Shown here: positions 40,510 to 50,649 of the stretch, in pieces
Position numbering within the stretch: the stretch's first letter is position 1
How the letters are laid out: every line of letters begins with the position of its first letter
Assembly (NCBI GenBank): GCA_022606425.2
Contig: JAHDVF020000016.1
Location: 1,952,501-2,016,500, forward strand
Length of the DNA stretch: 64,000 bases
Direction: 5' to 3'
Source of the DNA: Lepidostoma basale
Taxonomy: Eukaryota > Arthropoda > Insecta > Trichoptera > Lepidostomatidae
Program-made: the position numbers and the translations under genes
Notes under the pieces: model-generated
The model's database searches: none
Seen by the model: the letters and a program-made list of their open reading frames with translations, nothing else
Told to the model about the DNA's origin: nothing

Positions 40510-40835
40510 TAAATCATTTGTACGACAGCGACAGCACAGATTGTTTTACCTACCGGCCACCAGAACCAATCTGCCTCTGGTGACACCAGTGGGAAGAACA
40601 ATTAGTCTGCTGAACGCGGTCTCCTCGAAGATCGACGTCTTTCATATTAAAGGTACGTTCAGGAGACAAATACTCTTGACTTTAGAAAGTATCTTGTCGT
40701 CCTAATGTCGAACCATCTCTAATGCGTTCCTAGTACTATGTTGTATTTTTATAATATTTTATCTGTACTCAATAGATGCCTCAAACGTTTTCCTGTTTTT
40801 AATGTCTTTTGAGTTAATAAACTGATTTGATTTAA
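40510..40835 (+). pseudogene. LINE H 3' tail
   Basis: RQRQHRLFYLPATRTNLPLV, TPVGRTISLLNAVSSKIDVF, HIKGTFRRQILLTLESILSS-stop, then AATAAACTGATTTGATTTAA. Inserted in the delta-element flank. Confidence 0.85.
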
Positions 40836-41424
40836 TTTATCTTAAAAACAGTGTTATAAATTTAAACATATTATAAAGTGTAATTCTATTTATTCAAATG
40901 TGAATCCACAAATAAAGTGAAGGCGAATATAGAAAATAAGCTTTGTGTTTGCTTTTAAAACTGAACGATAAAAGAGCGAAAATGTGTTAATACTTTGCTC
41001 TTTCGATATGTGGCAACAAGTAGCAAAATGCCGTAATTCAAAAGCTTTCATTTCGCGAAAACATAGCACACTTCGCGTATCTAACGATCAAAGAAAATCA
41101 TTTTGCATTATTAAACAGGCAAAATTTTATATCTCTTCAACGAAATTATTTCCGCACAGGGAGTTTTTATCGAAATACCAGGAGCGCAGAAAATCAAAGA
41201 GACACAAAGAAAATGCTGCGCGGCGGCAGGCGCTTCAGGTGTTTAGAGGAAATTGGCGAGCGTTATCAGCGAAAACGCCGGCGTGTGGGTGTCCCAGTCT
41301 GCGCTCCTGATAACATTCAATCTGATATGTCGATATTGCAAATACAAAACAGGACAAACCCTATATATAAAACATTTTAATTAAAAATATGTCGATTTAA
41401 CAAAAAATAATTGCTTTAAAAATA
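40836..41424. other. unassigned sequence
   Basis: Begins with a Penelope-like-element flank (TTTATTCAAATGTGAATCCA, AAGTGAAGGCGAATATAGAA, 40885-40945) shared with 55215 and 56410. A 108-codon frame (40984-41310) shows no recognisable domain. Confidence 0.35.
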
Positions 41425-41862
41425 ATAAGATCTCTTAGACGAATGTGTGGATACTCTGTGTATGATAGAATATCAATATAGTATGTATAATGAAAATATA
41501 AGAAGTGAATGCGGTGCGAATGATGGTGTCATGAACAAAATAATGAAAGGATCAGTATGATGGTTTGGACATATGGAAAGAATGAATGAAGAAAGAATGG
41601 TAAAAAAATTATATGTTCATGATGTAAATGGAACCCGAAATAGAGGAAGACCGAGGAAAACGTGGCACGATCAAATAAATCAAATATTGAATGTCGGCCA
41701 TGTGAGGAGTCAGAGAAATCGAAGCGCGTGCATGACACGATGTATGAATGTTGAGGAAGCGAGAGAAATATGTCAGGAAAGAAAAGTGTGGCAGTCCATT
41801 CTTTCTGCCTACCCCTTCGGGTAAACGGCGTGTTGGTTAGTTAGTTAGTTAGTTAATTGCTT
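41425..41862 (+). pseudogene. LINE A C-terminal tail
   Basis: IRSLRRMCGYSVYDRI, a short insertion, ENIRSECGANDGVMNKIMKG, a TGA, WFGHMERMNEERMVKKLYVH, DVNGTRNRGRPRKTWHDQIN, RSQRNRSACMTRCMNVEEAR, SILSAYPFG-stop and (TTAG)n. Confidence 0.87.
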
Positions 41863-41951
41863 TGTTATGAAGCACTTAATTTGTGGCGTGACATTATTAT
41901 AAATAATTTTAAACCCTTATCAATTAGTCTTAAAATCACTTTATTTCTTAG

Positions 41952-41991
41952 AGCCAACCGGTTTCGCTCTCACCGAAGCATCTTCACGGTT
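41952..41991 (-). ncRNA. zeta hammerhead-like motif
   Basis: Minus strand: GTGAAGA box (C3 changed to G), unpaired T, helix II GCTT-CGGTGA-GAGC, GAAAC, CG, GTT. Helix III ACCGGT is self-complementary as in delta. Confidence 0.45.
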
Positions 41992-42009
41992 ATAAAACAA
42001 ACTACTTTA

Positions 42010-42712
42010 TGAACACACATTATATTCGGCACGGCACCTGTCTGCTCTTTGCAGATGATCTAAAGCTATTTTTGAGAATCCAGTCTATTTATGACTGCAT
42101 AAAATTGCAGTCTGATATAGATGCGATAGCAATATGGTCAATGGAGAATTAGCTGGAATGAAACATTAAAAAAAAATTCGTTGCAATGACATTTACGCGT
42201 TCTCCAAGACCAATTGATTTCGTTTATAATATTAAAAATCAGGCTCTGGAACGAGTTTCCACAAAAAATGATCTTGGTGTCGTATTTGATCCCAGACTGA
42301 CTTTTTCTGATCACGTATTAACGTTGGCATCGACTGGCTATAAACTTCTGGGTTTTGTCTTGAGAACTTGCAAACAGTTCCGAAATCCCGAAGCGATGAC
42401 ATCAATGTTTAACGGTATCGTTTGATCAAAATTAGAATACGCGAGTGGTGTATGGTCTCCATACCAGCAGAAGTATGTGGAGGTATTAAAACAAATCCAG
42501 AAAAAAAATCTGAGATACCTCTACATGCGGATGAATGGGGTATACCCGAGGTTTATGCACCACAATGAACTATTGATTAACACAGAGAACATCAGTCTCG
42601 AATCAAGAAGAAAGGGTACATTGATGATCTTAGGATTTAAAATACTCCGTAACGTCATTGATAGCTCATACCTCTTAGAGTGTTATGGCTTCAATGTACC
42701 GGACAGGTATGC
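42010..42712 (+). pseudogene. jockey/CR1-like reverse transcriptase with FADD
   Basis: GTCLLFADDLKLFLRIQSIY at 42037-42096 carries the FADD catalytic motif. It is followed by KLQSDIDAIAIWSMEN, a stop, KNQALERVSTKNDLGVVFDP, RLTFSDHVLTLASTGYKLLG, SKLEYASGVWSPYQQKYVEV, QIQKKNLRYLYMRMNGVYPR, SLESRRKGTLMILGFKILRN and LLECYGFNVPDRYAM. It covers the palm, thumb and C-terminal region of a LINE related to H but clearly divergent. Stops at about 42150 and 42423. Confidence 0.87.
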
Positions 42713-43080
42713 GATGACCATTTTAAGTGCACCATTCACTTTGTTACCTGCCCCAACCCTTCTTTCAATATCGCTCTCCACTCGCACATATTTTGTTAAC
42801 GTACTACCCAAATACACGCACTCATCTACTTGCTCCAAATTTTCACCATGCACGCTAATGTTGCAGACTGTCATGATATACTATTTTTTTTAAATCATTA
42901 CCTTGGACTTATTCACATTCATCATCAGATGATTTCGCATGCATACCTCATACATACGAGAACTATTCACCAAGACTTGTAGTTCATGCTCGTTGTCTGC
43001 AAGTAGGACAGTGTCATCCGCATACAAGATACAGCTTACTGACACTCCGCTCATTTTGGCACCTACATAAATGTTTGATT
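42713..43080 (-). pseudogene. LINE A reverse transcriptase segment with YADD
   Basis: Minus strand: KMSGVSVSCILYADDTVLLA at about 42995-43055 includes YADD. Then DNEHELQVLVNSSRMYEVCM, RNHLMMNVNKSKVMI, NISVHGENLEQVDECVYLGS, RVGAGNKVNGALKMVIA. It is the catalytic-to-thumb part upstream of the tails seen elsewhere and so extends the LINE A consensus. Confidence 0.87.
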
Positions 43081-43087
43081 TAATTTT

Positions 43088-43492
43088 CTTCTTCTTCTTC
43101 TTAAAGTGCCCTGTTAGGTCCCCCCGACGTTGGCGATCACTCTGGTAAACTCTTCCCTATCCTGCGCTATCCGGAATAGCTCCTGCACAGTTCCGATTCC
43201 CGCCTATTCCCTTACATTGCGCAGCCAAGAGATCTGCCTTCTCCCTGCCCCCCTGCGGCCCTCTATTTTTCCCTTCAAAATTAGATGCAGCAGGCGATAT
43301 TTTTCTCCTCGTAGAACGTGACCCAGATATGAAATCTTGCGGACTTTGATCTTTGTCAGCAGCTCTCTATTTACACCTGCACGATTCAGGACTTCTGTGT
43401 TCGTCACTCTGTCTGTCCATGGGATCCTGAACATTCTTCGATGAAGCCACATTTCAAATGCCTCTAACCGGTTCATTGTATTTACTTTATAA
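43088..43492 (-). pseudogene. LINE C C-terminal tail
   Basis: MNRLEAFEMWLHRRMFRIPW, TDRVTNTEVLNRAGVNRELL, TKIKVRKISYLGHVLRGEKY, GRRGAGRRQISWLRNVRE-stop, then degraded EEFTRVIANVGGT and TTCTTCTTCTTC tail. Nearly intact. Confidence 0.87.
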
Positions 43493-43814
43493 CTTGGTAA
43501 TATTTATTATTAAATCGCTTTGAGTGGTTGTCCCGATTTGCATGTTCACCATCGCTGTATTTTATACGTATCCCTAGATTTCCGACTTGCGAGCTTCTGG
43601 GTAGTCCCATTCAGCCGGCAGACAGGCCGGAGATGAGGTATCGCCGAGTGATATAACAGTACGTCTCGGATTCTGTGCTCCTGGGATTTCTCAATATTCT
43701 CAAAGTGCATTTAGATGCGGAAATGTCTTGTACAGTACACTCTATTTACAGCTCCACTGTGAAATTGGCAGAATTTACTTTATTGTTAGAATATATCGAG
43801 CAAAGATGGCGCAG
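43493..43814. other. unassigned sequence
   Basis: No supported gene or repeat. Confidence 0.35.
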
Positions 43815-43944
43815 TGCCCAATGAAGTTCTAGTACCGACCCTAATGCATGAAATTAAAGCTTGAAAATGACAGTTGTAGGATGAAAATATGATAAATGGC
43901 GTAGAAATTAGGTTACTAAGAAGAATTTGCGAAAAAACAATGTA
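43815..43944 (+). pseudogene. LINE B, left part
   Basis: EVLVPTLMHEIKA-stop, then NGVEIRLLRRICEKTMYE. Interrupted by LINE H; resumes at 44158 (ISNDERSKIGM..CKADECLINKI). Confidence 0.78.
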
Positions 43945-44157
43945 TGAAATTTCATATTAGTGAAAGTACGTTCAGAAGGCAAATACTCTTAATTCTGAAG
44001 AGTATCCTGTATTCCTAATGTTGAATCATCTCTCATGCGTTTCTGGTAGTATAGGTACTATAAACAATATATTATTTTACCTGTTCTCAATAGATGCCTT
44101 AAATATTAATTTTGTAATGTCTGTTGATAAATAAACTGATTTGATTTGATGATAGGA
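43945..44157 (+). pseudogene. LINE H 3' tail
   Basis: HISESTFRRQILLILKSILY, TAATGTTGAATCATCTCTCA, AATAAACTGATTTGATTTGA. A very short copy inserted in LINE B. Confidence 0.82.
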
Positions 44158-44525
44158 TATCTAATGATGAAAGGAGTAAGATAGGAATGTAAAGCGGACG
44201 AATGTTTGATAAATAAAATTTAGAAAGGTTCACTAATATCATTTGGACATATGGAACGAATGGATGAGGGAAGAATGGTTAAAAATATATATACAAATAG
44301 TGTGAATGGAAAAAAATCGAGGAAGGCCAAGGAAGACATGGCATGGCCAAATTAATCAATTACTGAAAGGCGGCCATGTTCGAAGTAGGAACAATCGACG
44401 AGCGTGCATGTCACGAACTGTGAATGTAGAAGAGGTGCGAGAATTACGTCAGGATAGAACAATGTGGCGATCCATCATCTCTGCCTACCCCTTCGGAGAA
44501 ACGGGGTGATGATTAGTTAGTTAAT
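44158..44525 (+). pseudogene. LINE B, right part
   Basis: KCKADECLINKI, FGHMERMDEGRMVKNIYTNS, a one-base slip at the A run near 44313, GRPRKTWHGQINQLLKGGHV, RSRNNRRACMSRTVNVEEVR, MWRSIISAYPFGETG-stop, (TTAG)n. Confidence 0.85.
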
Positions 44526-44559
44526 TAGTTACTTTATTGTTATATTATTCTATAATATT

Positions 44560-44665
44560 TTAATACGAATGAAAACTTCTGTTTTCTTAAACTTTTATTA
44601 TATTTTATGTAAATGACAAGTTTCGCCTGTCTTAGGCATTTTCAAATGTAGCGAAAATCGTTAAC
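44560..44665 (-). mobile_element. epsilon element arm
   Basis: TAATACGAATGAAAACTTCT, TTTTATTATATTTTATGTAA and the epsilon motif at 44615-44645, with GTAGCGAAAATCG following. Confidence 0.65.
44615..44645 (-). ncRNA. epsilon hammerhead-like motif (U3/A8), best copy
   Basis: Minus strand: TTGAAAA box, unpaired T, helix II GCCT-AAGAC-AGGC, GAAAC, TT, GTC. Helix I pairs AT with AT next to the core (CAT before the box, ATTTAC after GTC). Positions 3 and 8 are U and A; every other core base is canonical. Confidence 0.6.
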
Positions 44666-44889
44666 GTACTGATAAAGCAGCAGTTATCTCCGAATGCACT
44701 TCATAGGATTGGCAAACAGTAAGCGTTTTTTGGTTCTTGAGATGACTATTAGGCCTTTAATGTAGTACCGTCCTGTTTCTCGTCTACCACCACAACCGTC
44801 ATCACTTTCTTGTATTTGTGAGTAAATAATTTGAGTTTAATGTAAGATAAGACGAATTTTTTATGAACACTGTTTTCTACATAATAATT

Positions 44890-45430
44890 AAATAAAACGA
44901 TGTTTTTTAACTACTTCCACTTTTGTCTTTATTTAGACAGCGACCGGTTTCGCCAGGCTCGCTGGCATCGACAGACTGGTAACACTATTGTAAACTTAGT
45001 CCTTTATATACATACAGATCAGGGGTGGTAAACATGATTCTACACAAAAATAATCTTCAAATGTTTATGTAAAAATTTTCTGAATTTATTGGAGAACCAA
45101 GAACTATAACATATAATATTTAAATTCAGTAAAAATTTAAACAAAATTACCATTTTTTCAAAAATTATATATGAATATGTAAGATATAATAAAAATTAAA
45201 ACCCATTGTATTAAACACAAACCTCCAAGAATACCTGTAATACCAATAGTTAAATTCAGAAAAATTTTACATAAATATTTGAAGATTATTTTTGTATAGA
45301 ATCATGTTTACCACCCCTGATCTGTATGTGTATAAAGGACTAAGTTTACAATAGTGTTACCAGTCTGTCGATGCCAGCGAGCCTGGTGAAACCGGTCGCT
45401 GTCTAAATAAAGACAAAAGTGGAAGTAGTT
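44890..45430. mobile_element. delta fold-back element with hAT-like inner ends
   Basis: A large palindrome. The arm 44890-45095 (AACTACTTCCACTTTTGTCT, the delta motif, AACACTATTGTAAACTTAGT, CAGGGGTGGTAAACATGATT) is mirrored at 45235-45430. The delta motifs are 44938-44978 (minus) and 45361-45401 (plus). CAGGGGTGGTAAAC is typical of hAT termini, but no 8-bp duplication can be seen because the flanks are themselves inverted. Confidence 0.82.
45361..45401 (+). ncRNA. delta hammerhead-like motif
   Basis: CTGTCGA, T, GCCAG-CGAGC-CTGGT, GAAAC, CG, GTC. Mirror of 44938-44978. Confidence 0.45.
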
Positions 45431-45534
45431 AAAAAACATCGTTTTATTTAATTATTATTTAAAATGAACTTCCATCAAGAGATTTCAGTAAAATCATTTG
45501 ATTAACTGTTTTCTACTTTTGAGTTTATTTTTCT

Positions 45535-45590
45535 CGACACGTTTCGAAGGCTTTGCAACATCGTCATTGTGAGAATAATATAAACTTATA
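45535..45590 (-). ncRNA. eta hammerhead-like motif, decayed
   Basis: Minus strand: ATGACGA box (C3 changed to A), helix II weak (GTTGCAAAGCCTTC), GAAAC, GT, GTC, then GAGAAAAATAAACTCAAA as in the eta element near 35030. Confidence 0.45.
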
Positions 45591-46023
45591 TTTTAACAAA
45601 CTTAAAGAAAAACAAAAATAAACGAACGAATAATAGTGTATACACAATATATAAATTAAGCTAATACATTTGAAAATAGCTATCAATTCATTTATTCAAT
45701 TGATTGACCTGGATTCAGTTGTTTGTGAAAAATAATATACAACTTATGTTGGCATTGTCATACACTCGTATACCAGTTTTCGCTTTATCGACTTGTTCTC
45801 GTACTTCGGTGTAAAGTACGTACAGGTACCTACCCCTGCCTAATCCCACGCAAGACGCCTCATCAAGAAGCAATCTACATACATTATATTGTATACTTAC
45901 CTTTAATATTAATTAATAGTTTACCTACTCGTACAAATCATACTAATAGCACACGAGTTTTCGAAACGAATCGTTGAAATGCTGATTATCTTCATATATT
46001 TTCAAAATTTGATATAAACTAAA
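45591..46023. other. unassigned sequence
   Basis: AT-rich; nothing supported. Confidence 0.35.
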
Positions 46024-46471
46024 AACTAAACTAACCATAACGCCATTTCTCCGGAGGGGTAGGCAGAAAGGATGGATCGCCACAATGGTTTGTCATGGCA
46101 TACCTCTCGGGTTTCCTCTACATTCATACATAGTACCATGCACGCACGTCGATTATTCCGACTTCGAATGTGGCCGCCTTTTAGTAATTGATTAATTTGG
46201 TCATGCCATGTTTTCCTCGGTCGTCCTCGGCTGCTTTTTCCACTCACGCTGCTTGTGTAAAACTTTTTAACTATTCTACTCTCATCCATTCGTTCCATAT
46301 GTCCAGACCATCTTAGGGATCCTTTTTTTAATTTTATCCAGGAAACAGTCGTCTGCCTTACATTTCTTTCTTATTTCATCGTTCGGTATTCTATCATACA
46401 ACGTTTTCCCGCACATTCTTCTTAGTGATCTCATTTCTACGGCGTTTATCCTGCTTTTATCCTTCTTTTTC
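46024..46471 (-). pseudogene. LINE B, right part of split copy
   Basis: Minus strand: KKDKSRINAVEMRSLRRMCG, KTLYDRIPNDEIRKKCKADD, MERMDESRIVKKFYTSSVSG, KSSRGRPRKTWHDQINQLLK, CHDKPLWRSILSAYPSGEMA. The ACTAACC tail lies at 46026. Split by LINE H; upstream part at 47004-47055. Confidence 0.85.
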
Positions 46472-47003
46472 AAATCAAATCAAATCAGTTTATTAACTCA
46501 AAAGACATCACAAACAGGAAAATGTTTAAGGCATCTATTGAGTACAGGTAAAATATTATAAAAATACAACAAAGTACCAGGAACGCATTAGAGATGGTTC
46601 GACATTAGGAAGACAACATACTTTCTAAAGTCAAGAGTATTTGTCCCCTGAACGTACCTTCACTAATATAAAAGACGTCGATCTCCGAGGAGATCGCGTT
46701 CAGCAGACTAATTGCTCTTCCCACCGGTGTCACCAGAGGCAGATTGGTTCTGGTGGCCGGTTGGTAAAACAATCTGTGCTGTCGCTGCCAGAGAAATCTA
46801 TCAGGGACAAAAAGACCAACACCCTCTAGCACGGCCGAGTTCTCGAAATATCCCCTGATTAATTTAAAGAAATGGGTTATGAGATGCCCATCTCTTCGAA
46901 GCTGTAAAGAATTGGTTCCGACCATTCCTAAAAGAAATGCCGTGGGATAAAGCCACGGATAACTACCATACTCCCTCATGTAGAGATACCTCAGAAATTT
47001 TTT
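46472..47003 (-). pseudogene. LINE H C-terminal tail
   Basis: Minus strand: KKFLRYLYMREYGSYPWLYP, TAFLLGMVGTNSLQLRRDGH, LITHFFKLIRGYFENSAVLE, GVGLFVPDRFLWQRQHRLFY, RTNLPLVTPVGRAISLLNAI, ISEGTFRGQILLTLESMLSS-stop, then the AATCAAATCAAATCAG tail at 46472. Intact frame, 5'-truncated, inserted in LINE B at a T run. Confidence 0.88.
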
Positions 47004-47055
47004 GCCAGCTCCAAGCTTCACTTCCATACATGAGGGTTGGCACTAGAACTAGTGT
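47004..47055 (-). pseudogene. LINE B, left part of split copy
   Basis: Minus strand LVPTLMYGSEAWSW. It joins an epsilon element at about 47053 with the same junction as at 24813. Confidence 0.75.
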
Positions 47056-47165
47056 ATATAAATAGCAACGAGTTGAAATTTTGCCACAATTGATAATGCC
47101 TTAGAAGGGCGAAACATATCATTCCCATAAAATATAATAAAACTTCTAGAAAACTGACGTTTTCA
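47056..47165 (+). mobile_element. epsilon element arm
   Basis: GTATATAAATAGCAACGAGT, the epsilon motif (47090-47120), AAAATATAATAAAACTTCTA, ACGTTTTCATTCGTATTAAT. Inverted duplicate of 24690-24813. Confidence 0.7.
47090..47120 (+). ncRNA. epsilon hammerhead-like motif (U3/A8 type)
   Basis: TTGATAA, T, GCCTT-AGA-AGGGC, GAAAC, AT, ATC. Identical to the motif at 24741-24771. Confidence 0.5.
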
Positions 47166-47644
47166 TTCGTATTAATTATTTAATAGTGGACATTATAACT
47201 ATACGAAATGAATCGCTGTAGTTTTCACCCAATGGTAAACGTGAATTCAGAATAAGTGGAGAATCCTTTCAGGGAAGAAAACCCTTGTTTACATTCCAGA
47301 TGTGGATTTAACCTTTTGGAATGCTAAGTAAACATGGGATAGTTATTGTAAAATTTGTATTTTTGTATAATAAACTACGTAGATACTGGGACCATGAGCC
47401 CGCGGCTACAGCGACGTGCCATCATGAATACAGCGTATTCGGAACCTACTCGCTATCCTCAGGGTGTTTCTTTACATCCAACTCCACGATAAATTTGTGT
47501 TGACAGTTTTTTTTTCTATCTTATCTTTCTTTATTTAACAAATTATATGCTATTATCAAAATATATTTTCACTATTTTAAATATTTATTGTTTCCTGAAC
47601 AATGATGTAAAACTCCAATATTAATACGAATTTAAATGTCAGTT
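47166..47644. other. unassigned sequence
   Basis: No supported gene; a 60-codon frame at 47321-47503 lacks motif or splice context. Confidence 0.35.
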
Positions 47645-48136
47645 TTCTAACTAACTAACTAACTAACCATCACGCCGTCTCCCCGAAGGGTTAGGCAGAA
47701 AGAATGGACTGCCACACCTTTCTTTCCTGACATATTTCTCTCGCTTCCTCAACATTCATACATCGTGTCATGCACGCGCGTCGATTTCTCTGACTCCTCA
47801 CATGGCCGACATTCAATATTTGATTTATTTGATCGTGCCACGTTTTCCTTGGTCTTCCTCTATTTCTGGTACCATTTACATCATTAACATATAATTTTTT
47901 TACCATTCTTTCTTCATTCATTCTTTCCATATGTCCAAACCATCTTAATGATCCTTTCATTATTTTGTTCATGACACCATCATTCGCACCGCATTCACTT
48001 CTTATATTTTCATTCGACACTCTATCATACACAGAATATCCACACATTCGTCTAAGAGATCTCATTTCTACTGCATTTATTCTACTTTCATCCTTCCTTT
48101 GCCAGTTCCATGCTTCGCTTCCATACATAAGGGTCG
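47645..48136 (-). pseudogene. LINE A C-terminal tail, intact frame
   Basis: Minus strand, 145 codons: MYGSEAWNWQRKDESRINAV, EMRSLRRMCGYSVYDRVSNE, NIRSECGANDGVMNKIMKGS, RWFGHMERMNEERMVKKLYV, RGRPRKTWHDQINQILNVGH, EICQERKVWQSILSA. (TTAG)n complement at 47648-47670. It abuts another LINE A piece in the opposite direction at 48137. Confidence 0.9.
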
Positions 48137-48290
48137 ATGAATGTTAATAAGTCCAAGGTAATGATTTTTGAAAAGGAAGAAACCACGACAGTCTGCAACA
48201 TTAGCGTGAATGGTGAAAACTTGGAGCAAGTAGTTGAGTTTGTGTATTTAGGTAGTATGTTTACAAGAGATGGGAGAGTGGAGAGTCAGT
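48137..48290 (+). pseudogene. LINE A segment, inverted relative to neighbour
   Basis: MNVNKSKVMIFEKEETTTVC, NISVNGENLEQVVEFVYLGS, MFTRDGRVES, the part just upstream of the sequence in 47645-48136. The two halves meet head to head, the twin-priming arrangement known for LINE insertions. Confidence 0.8.
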
Positions 48291-48439
48291 TTTCTAGAAG
48301 TTTTATTATATTTTATGGGAATGGCATATTTCACCCTTCTAAGGCATTATCAAATGTTGACATTTATTGTAGAGGACATTTATTTTTTCTTGAACAAAGA
48401 TGTAAAACTTCATATAAAGTAATTCATACGAATGAAAAC
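48291..48439 (-). mobile_element. epsilon element arm
   Basis: TTTTCTAGAAGTTTTATTAT, then the motif TTGATAA..GCCTT-AGA-AGGGT, GAAAT, AT, GCC on the minus strand (48331-48361), followed by AGAGGACATTTATTTTTTC. U3/A8 box retained; GAAAC and GTC damaged. Confidence 0.55.
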
Positions 48440-49045
48440 GTCTGTTTTCTAGAAGCTTAATTATATTTTATGGGAATGACATGTTTCGCCCTTCTAAGGC
48501 CTAATGTGACTAAATTTCAGCTCGTTGCTGTTTATATACAGTAGTGAATGGAGCAGAATATGGTAATTAACGAAAATTGATGTGACTTCATACATTTTTA
48601 ACAAAGAATTATTTAGGTAGGTCCAGAAATATTGGAAAGTGTTTCTTGGAACTCGTTAAGACATTTTATGACAATGATTACATAGTTAAGGGATACTAAA
48701 TGATACAATATAAATCAAAAATAAGTTATTTGAGGTAGGACGAAATAAAATGTTTCTAAGAAAACATCTTCTTACAAATTGTTTACAGATGATTTTACAT
48801 ATTTCAAGGTGACTAATGATTCTAAGTATTATATATAAAACAAAATCACCATCCTGTGTATGTAGACTCAATCGATGTATTCTTTTCTTCTGCATTTGAA
48901 TCTGTTAATTACCATATTCTGCTCCATTTACTAGTGTTTAAAAACTGCAACGAGTTGAAGTTTCGTCACATTTTATAATGCCTTACAAGGGTGAAACATG
49001 TCATTCCCATAAAATATAATAAAACTTCTGACAAACTGACGTTTT
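48440..49045. mobile_element. epsilon fold-back element
   Basis: The left arm (48440-48575) and right arm (48899-49045) are inverted: TTTTATGGGAATGACATGTT against AACATGTCATTCCCATAAAA, and AGTGAATGGAGCAGAATATG against CATATTCTGCTCCATTTACT. Motifs at 48477-48508 (minus, first box lost) and 48976-49006 (plus, TTTATAA box). The 320-bp centre has no recognised content. Confidence 0.78.
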
Positions 49046-49084
49046 CATTCGTATAGATTATTTTTAAATACATTTTCTTTTTCT

Positions 49085-49535
49085 TCTGGTGCGGTCTCCC
49101 CAGCATCCCTCTATCAAACACCTTGGCAGTAAACAGTCAACTTCGTGACCATTGTCCAAGACCCTTGTTAATGTATTCTGTGAATACCATGAGATTATTT
49201 TTAGTATAACGCCTCTTCCTAAACCTATGTTGTTCTGTTATAATATAGGGGTCGACTTTGGGAAATATCAACAAATAGCTTAGCTGGAGCCGACAGTATC
49301 GCTACAGGTCTGTAGTTTTCGACTGACTGTTTGCGCCCCATTTGAAAAACGACTGATCCTGGAAACTTTTCCAGAGATCAGTTAAAGAATTTATACTTAA
49401 AGAAAGGTGAAATAGAAAATACAGCGAATATATAAGGAGCTCAGAGCAACATTTAAAGAAGTAAATGGTAAGAATATCAGGACCAACGGAGTGTGAATTC
49501 ATCATAACATTGATGGAGGATTTAATATTATTCAT
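49085..49535 (-). pseudogene. jockey/CR1-like reverse transcriptase, fingers/palm part
   Basis: Minus strand in three frames: GPDILTIYFFKCCSELLIYS, LYFLFHLSLSINSLTDLWK, VENYRPVAILSAPAKLFV, TEQHRFRKRRYTKNNLMVFT, EYI..LFTAKVFDRGMLGR. It matches the NYRPVSxLxxxxKxFE, QHGFxxxRSTxTNL and FxKAFD conserved blocks of non-LTR reverse transcriptases. Degraded by frameshifts. Confidence 0.8.
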
Positions 49536-49544
49536 CAATTTTGA

Positions 49545-49930
49545 TTGGTTTCAATGTGTCTAAATCTAAAGTGATGGTTTTCGAGAAAGAAGAATGTATG
49601 ATGATTTGTGATATAAGTGCGATGGGCGAGAAATTGGGCATGCGTGTTTACAAGAGACGGAAAAATGGAGAAAGACATCGAAAGAAGGGTTGGTGCTGGG
49701 AATAAAATACATGGCGAACTCAAAGTCATTACTGCAAATAGAAATATATCCACAGAAGCAAATATGGCAGTACACAATGAAGTTCTAGTGCCAACCCTCA
49801 TGTATGGAAGTGAAGCTTGGAGCTGGCAAAGAAGGATGAAAGCAGGATAAATGCCGTAGAAATGAGATCACTAAGAAGAATGTGCGAGAAAACGTTGTAT
49901 GATCGAACACCGAACGATGAAATGGTAGCG
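49545..49930 (+). pseudogene. LINE B upstream part of tail
   Basis: VSKSKVMVFEKEECMMICDI, VYKRDGKMEKDIERRVGAGN, KIHGELKVITANRNISTEAN, MAVHNEVLVPTLMYGSEAWS, MRSLRRMCEKTLYDRTPNDE. Frameshifted; ends in fragments similar to a delta motif (CTGCCGAAACCAGTCGATG, 49931-49955). Confidence 0.8.
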
Positions 49931-50649
49931 AGCTGCCGAAACCAGTCGATGACACAAACAAGAACATTTGTGGATTTTAACTAAATATACATTTTTAAAA
50001 CAATTAAAAAATATATATATATTATTTAAGTTTATCGTCTTTTAAGTCGAGTTAATTACACCATTTATAACTCAAGAACGGCTGGACCGATTTTGATGAT
50101 CTTTGATTTGTTGGATTTGTCTCCGCCCCGAATAGCATAATAACTATTAAAACATCGGAAAAAATCACGAAAAAAAATTATGCAAAAAGTTCATTTTCTC
50201 ATACATTTGTTATGGAACAGTTTTTTGATGACATCTCGAGAACAAATTGACTGATTTCGATGAATTAAAAAATGTATACATTATGGATTCTGCAAGTTTA
50301 ATGAACTTAATTAATTTTGAGTATTAATTTAAACTTAATGAATAACTGAATTTAATTCAGTTAATAAGTTAACTAACATTATTTATTGATTCTGTAGTTA
50401 ATTATAAATGTAGATTTAACAAAATTTTCTCTCCGTCACTGGTGAGTATACCTGATTTTTACGAGAAAAACATTTCTGTTCTTGGTTTATTGTGAAATAA
50501 AACATTTTTGTATTGAAAATTCAGGATTTTTGCTTCTTGGGGCAAATCAAAAGGCTAGTAAGATGTCATATAAATAAATTAGGTAGCACGAGTCGCGTCG
50601 TACCCAGATTATTCTACAAAAGAGAACTATTTCTTCTTCAAACAATTCT
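49931..50649. other. unassigned, possible Helitron-like segment
   Basis: 50040-50110 (AACTCAAGAACGGCTGGACC, GATTTTGATGATCTTTG) resembles text common in insect Helitron-like or MITE sequences, and AAAGGCTAGTAAG occurs near 50550. I cannot fix the ends or show an empty site. Confidence 0.3.

Noticed and set aside
40984..41310. 108-codon frame as a possible exon
   Set aside because: No domain recognised and no acceptor/donor pair in frame; basic composition alone is not enough.
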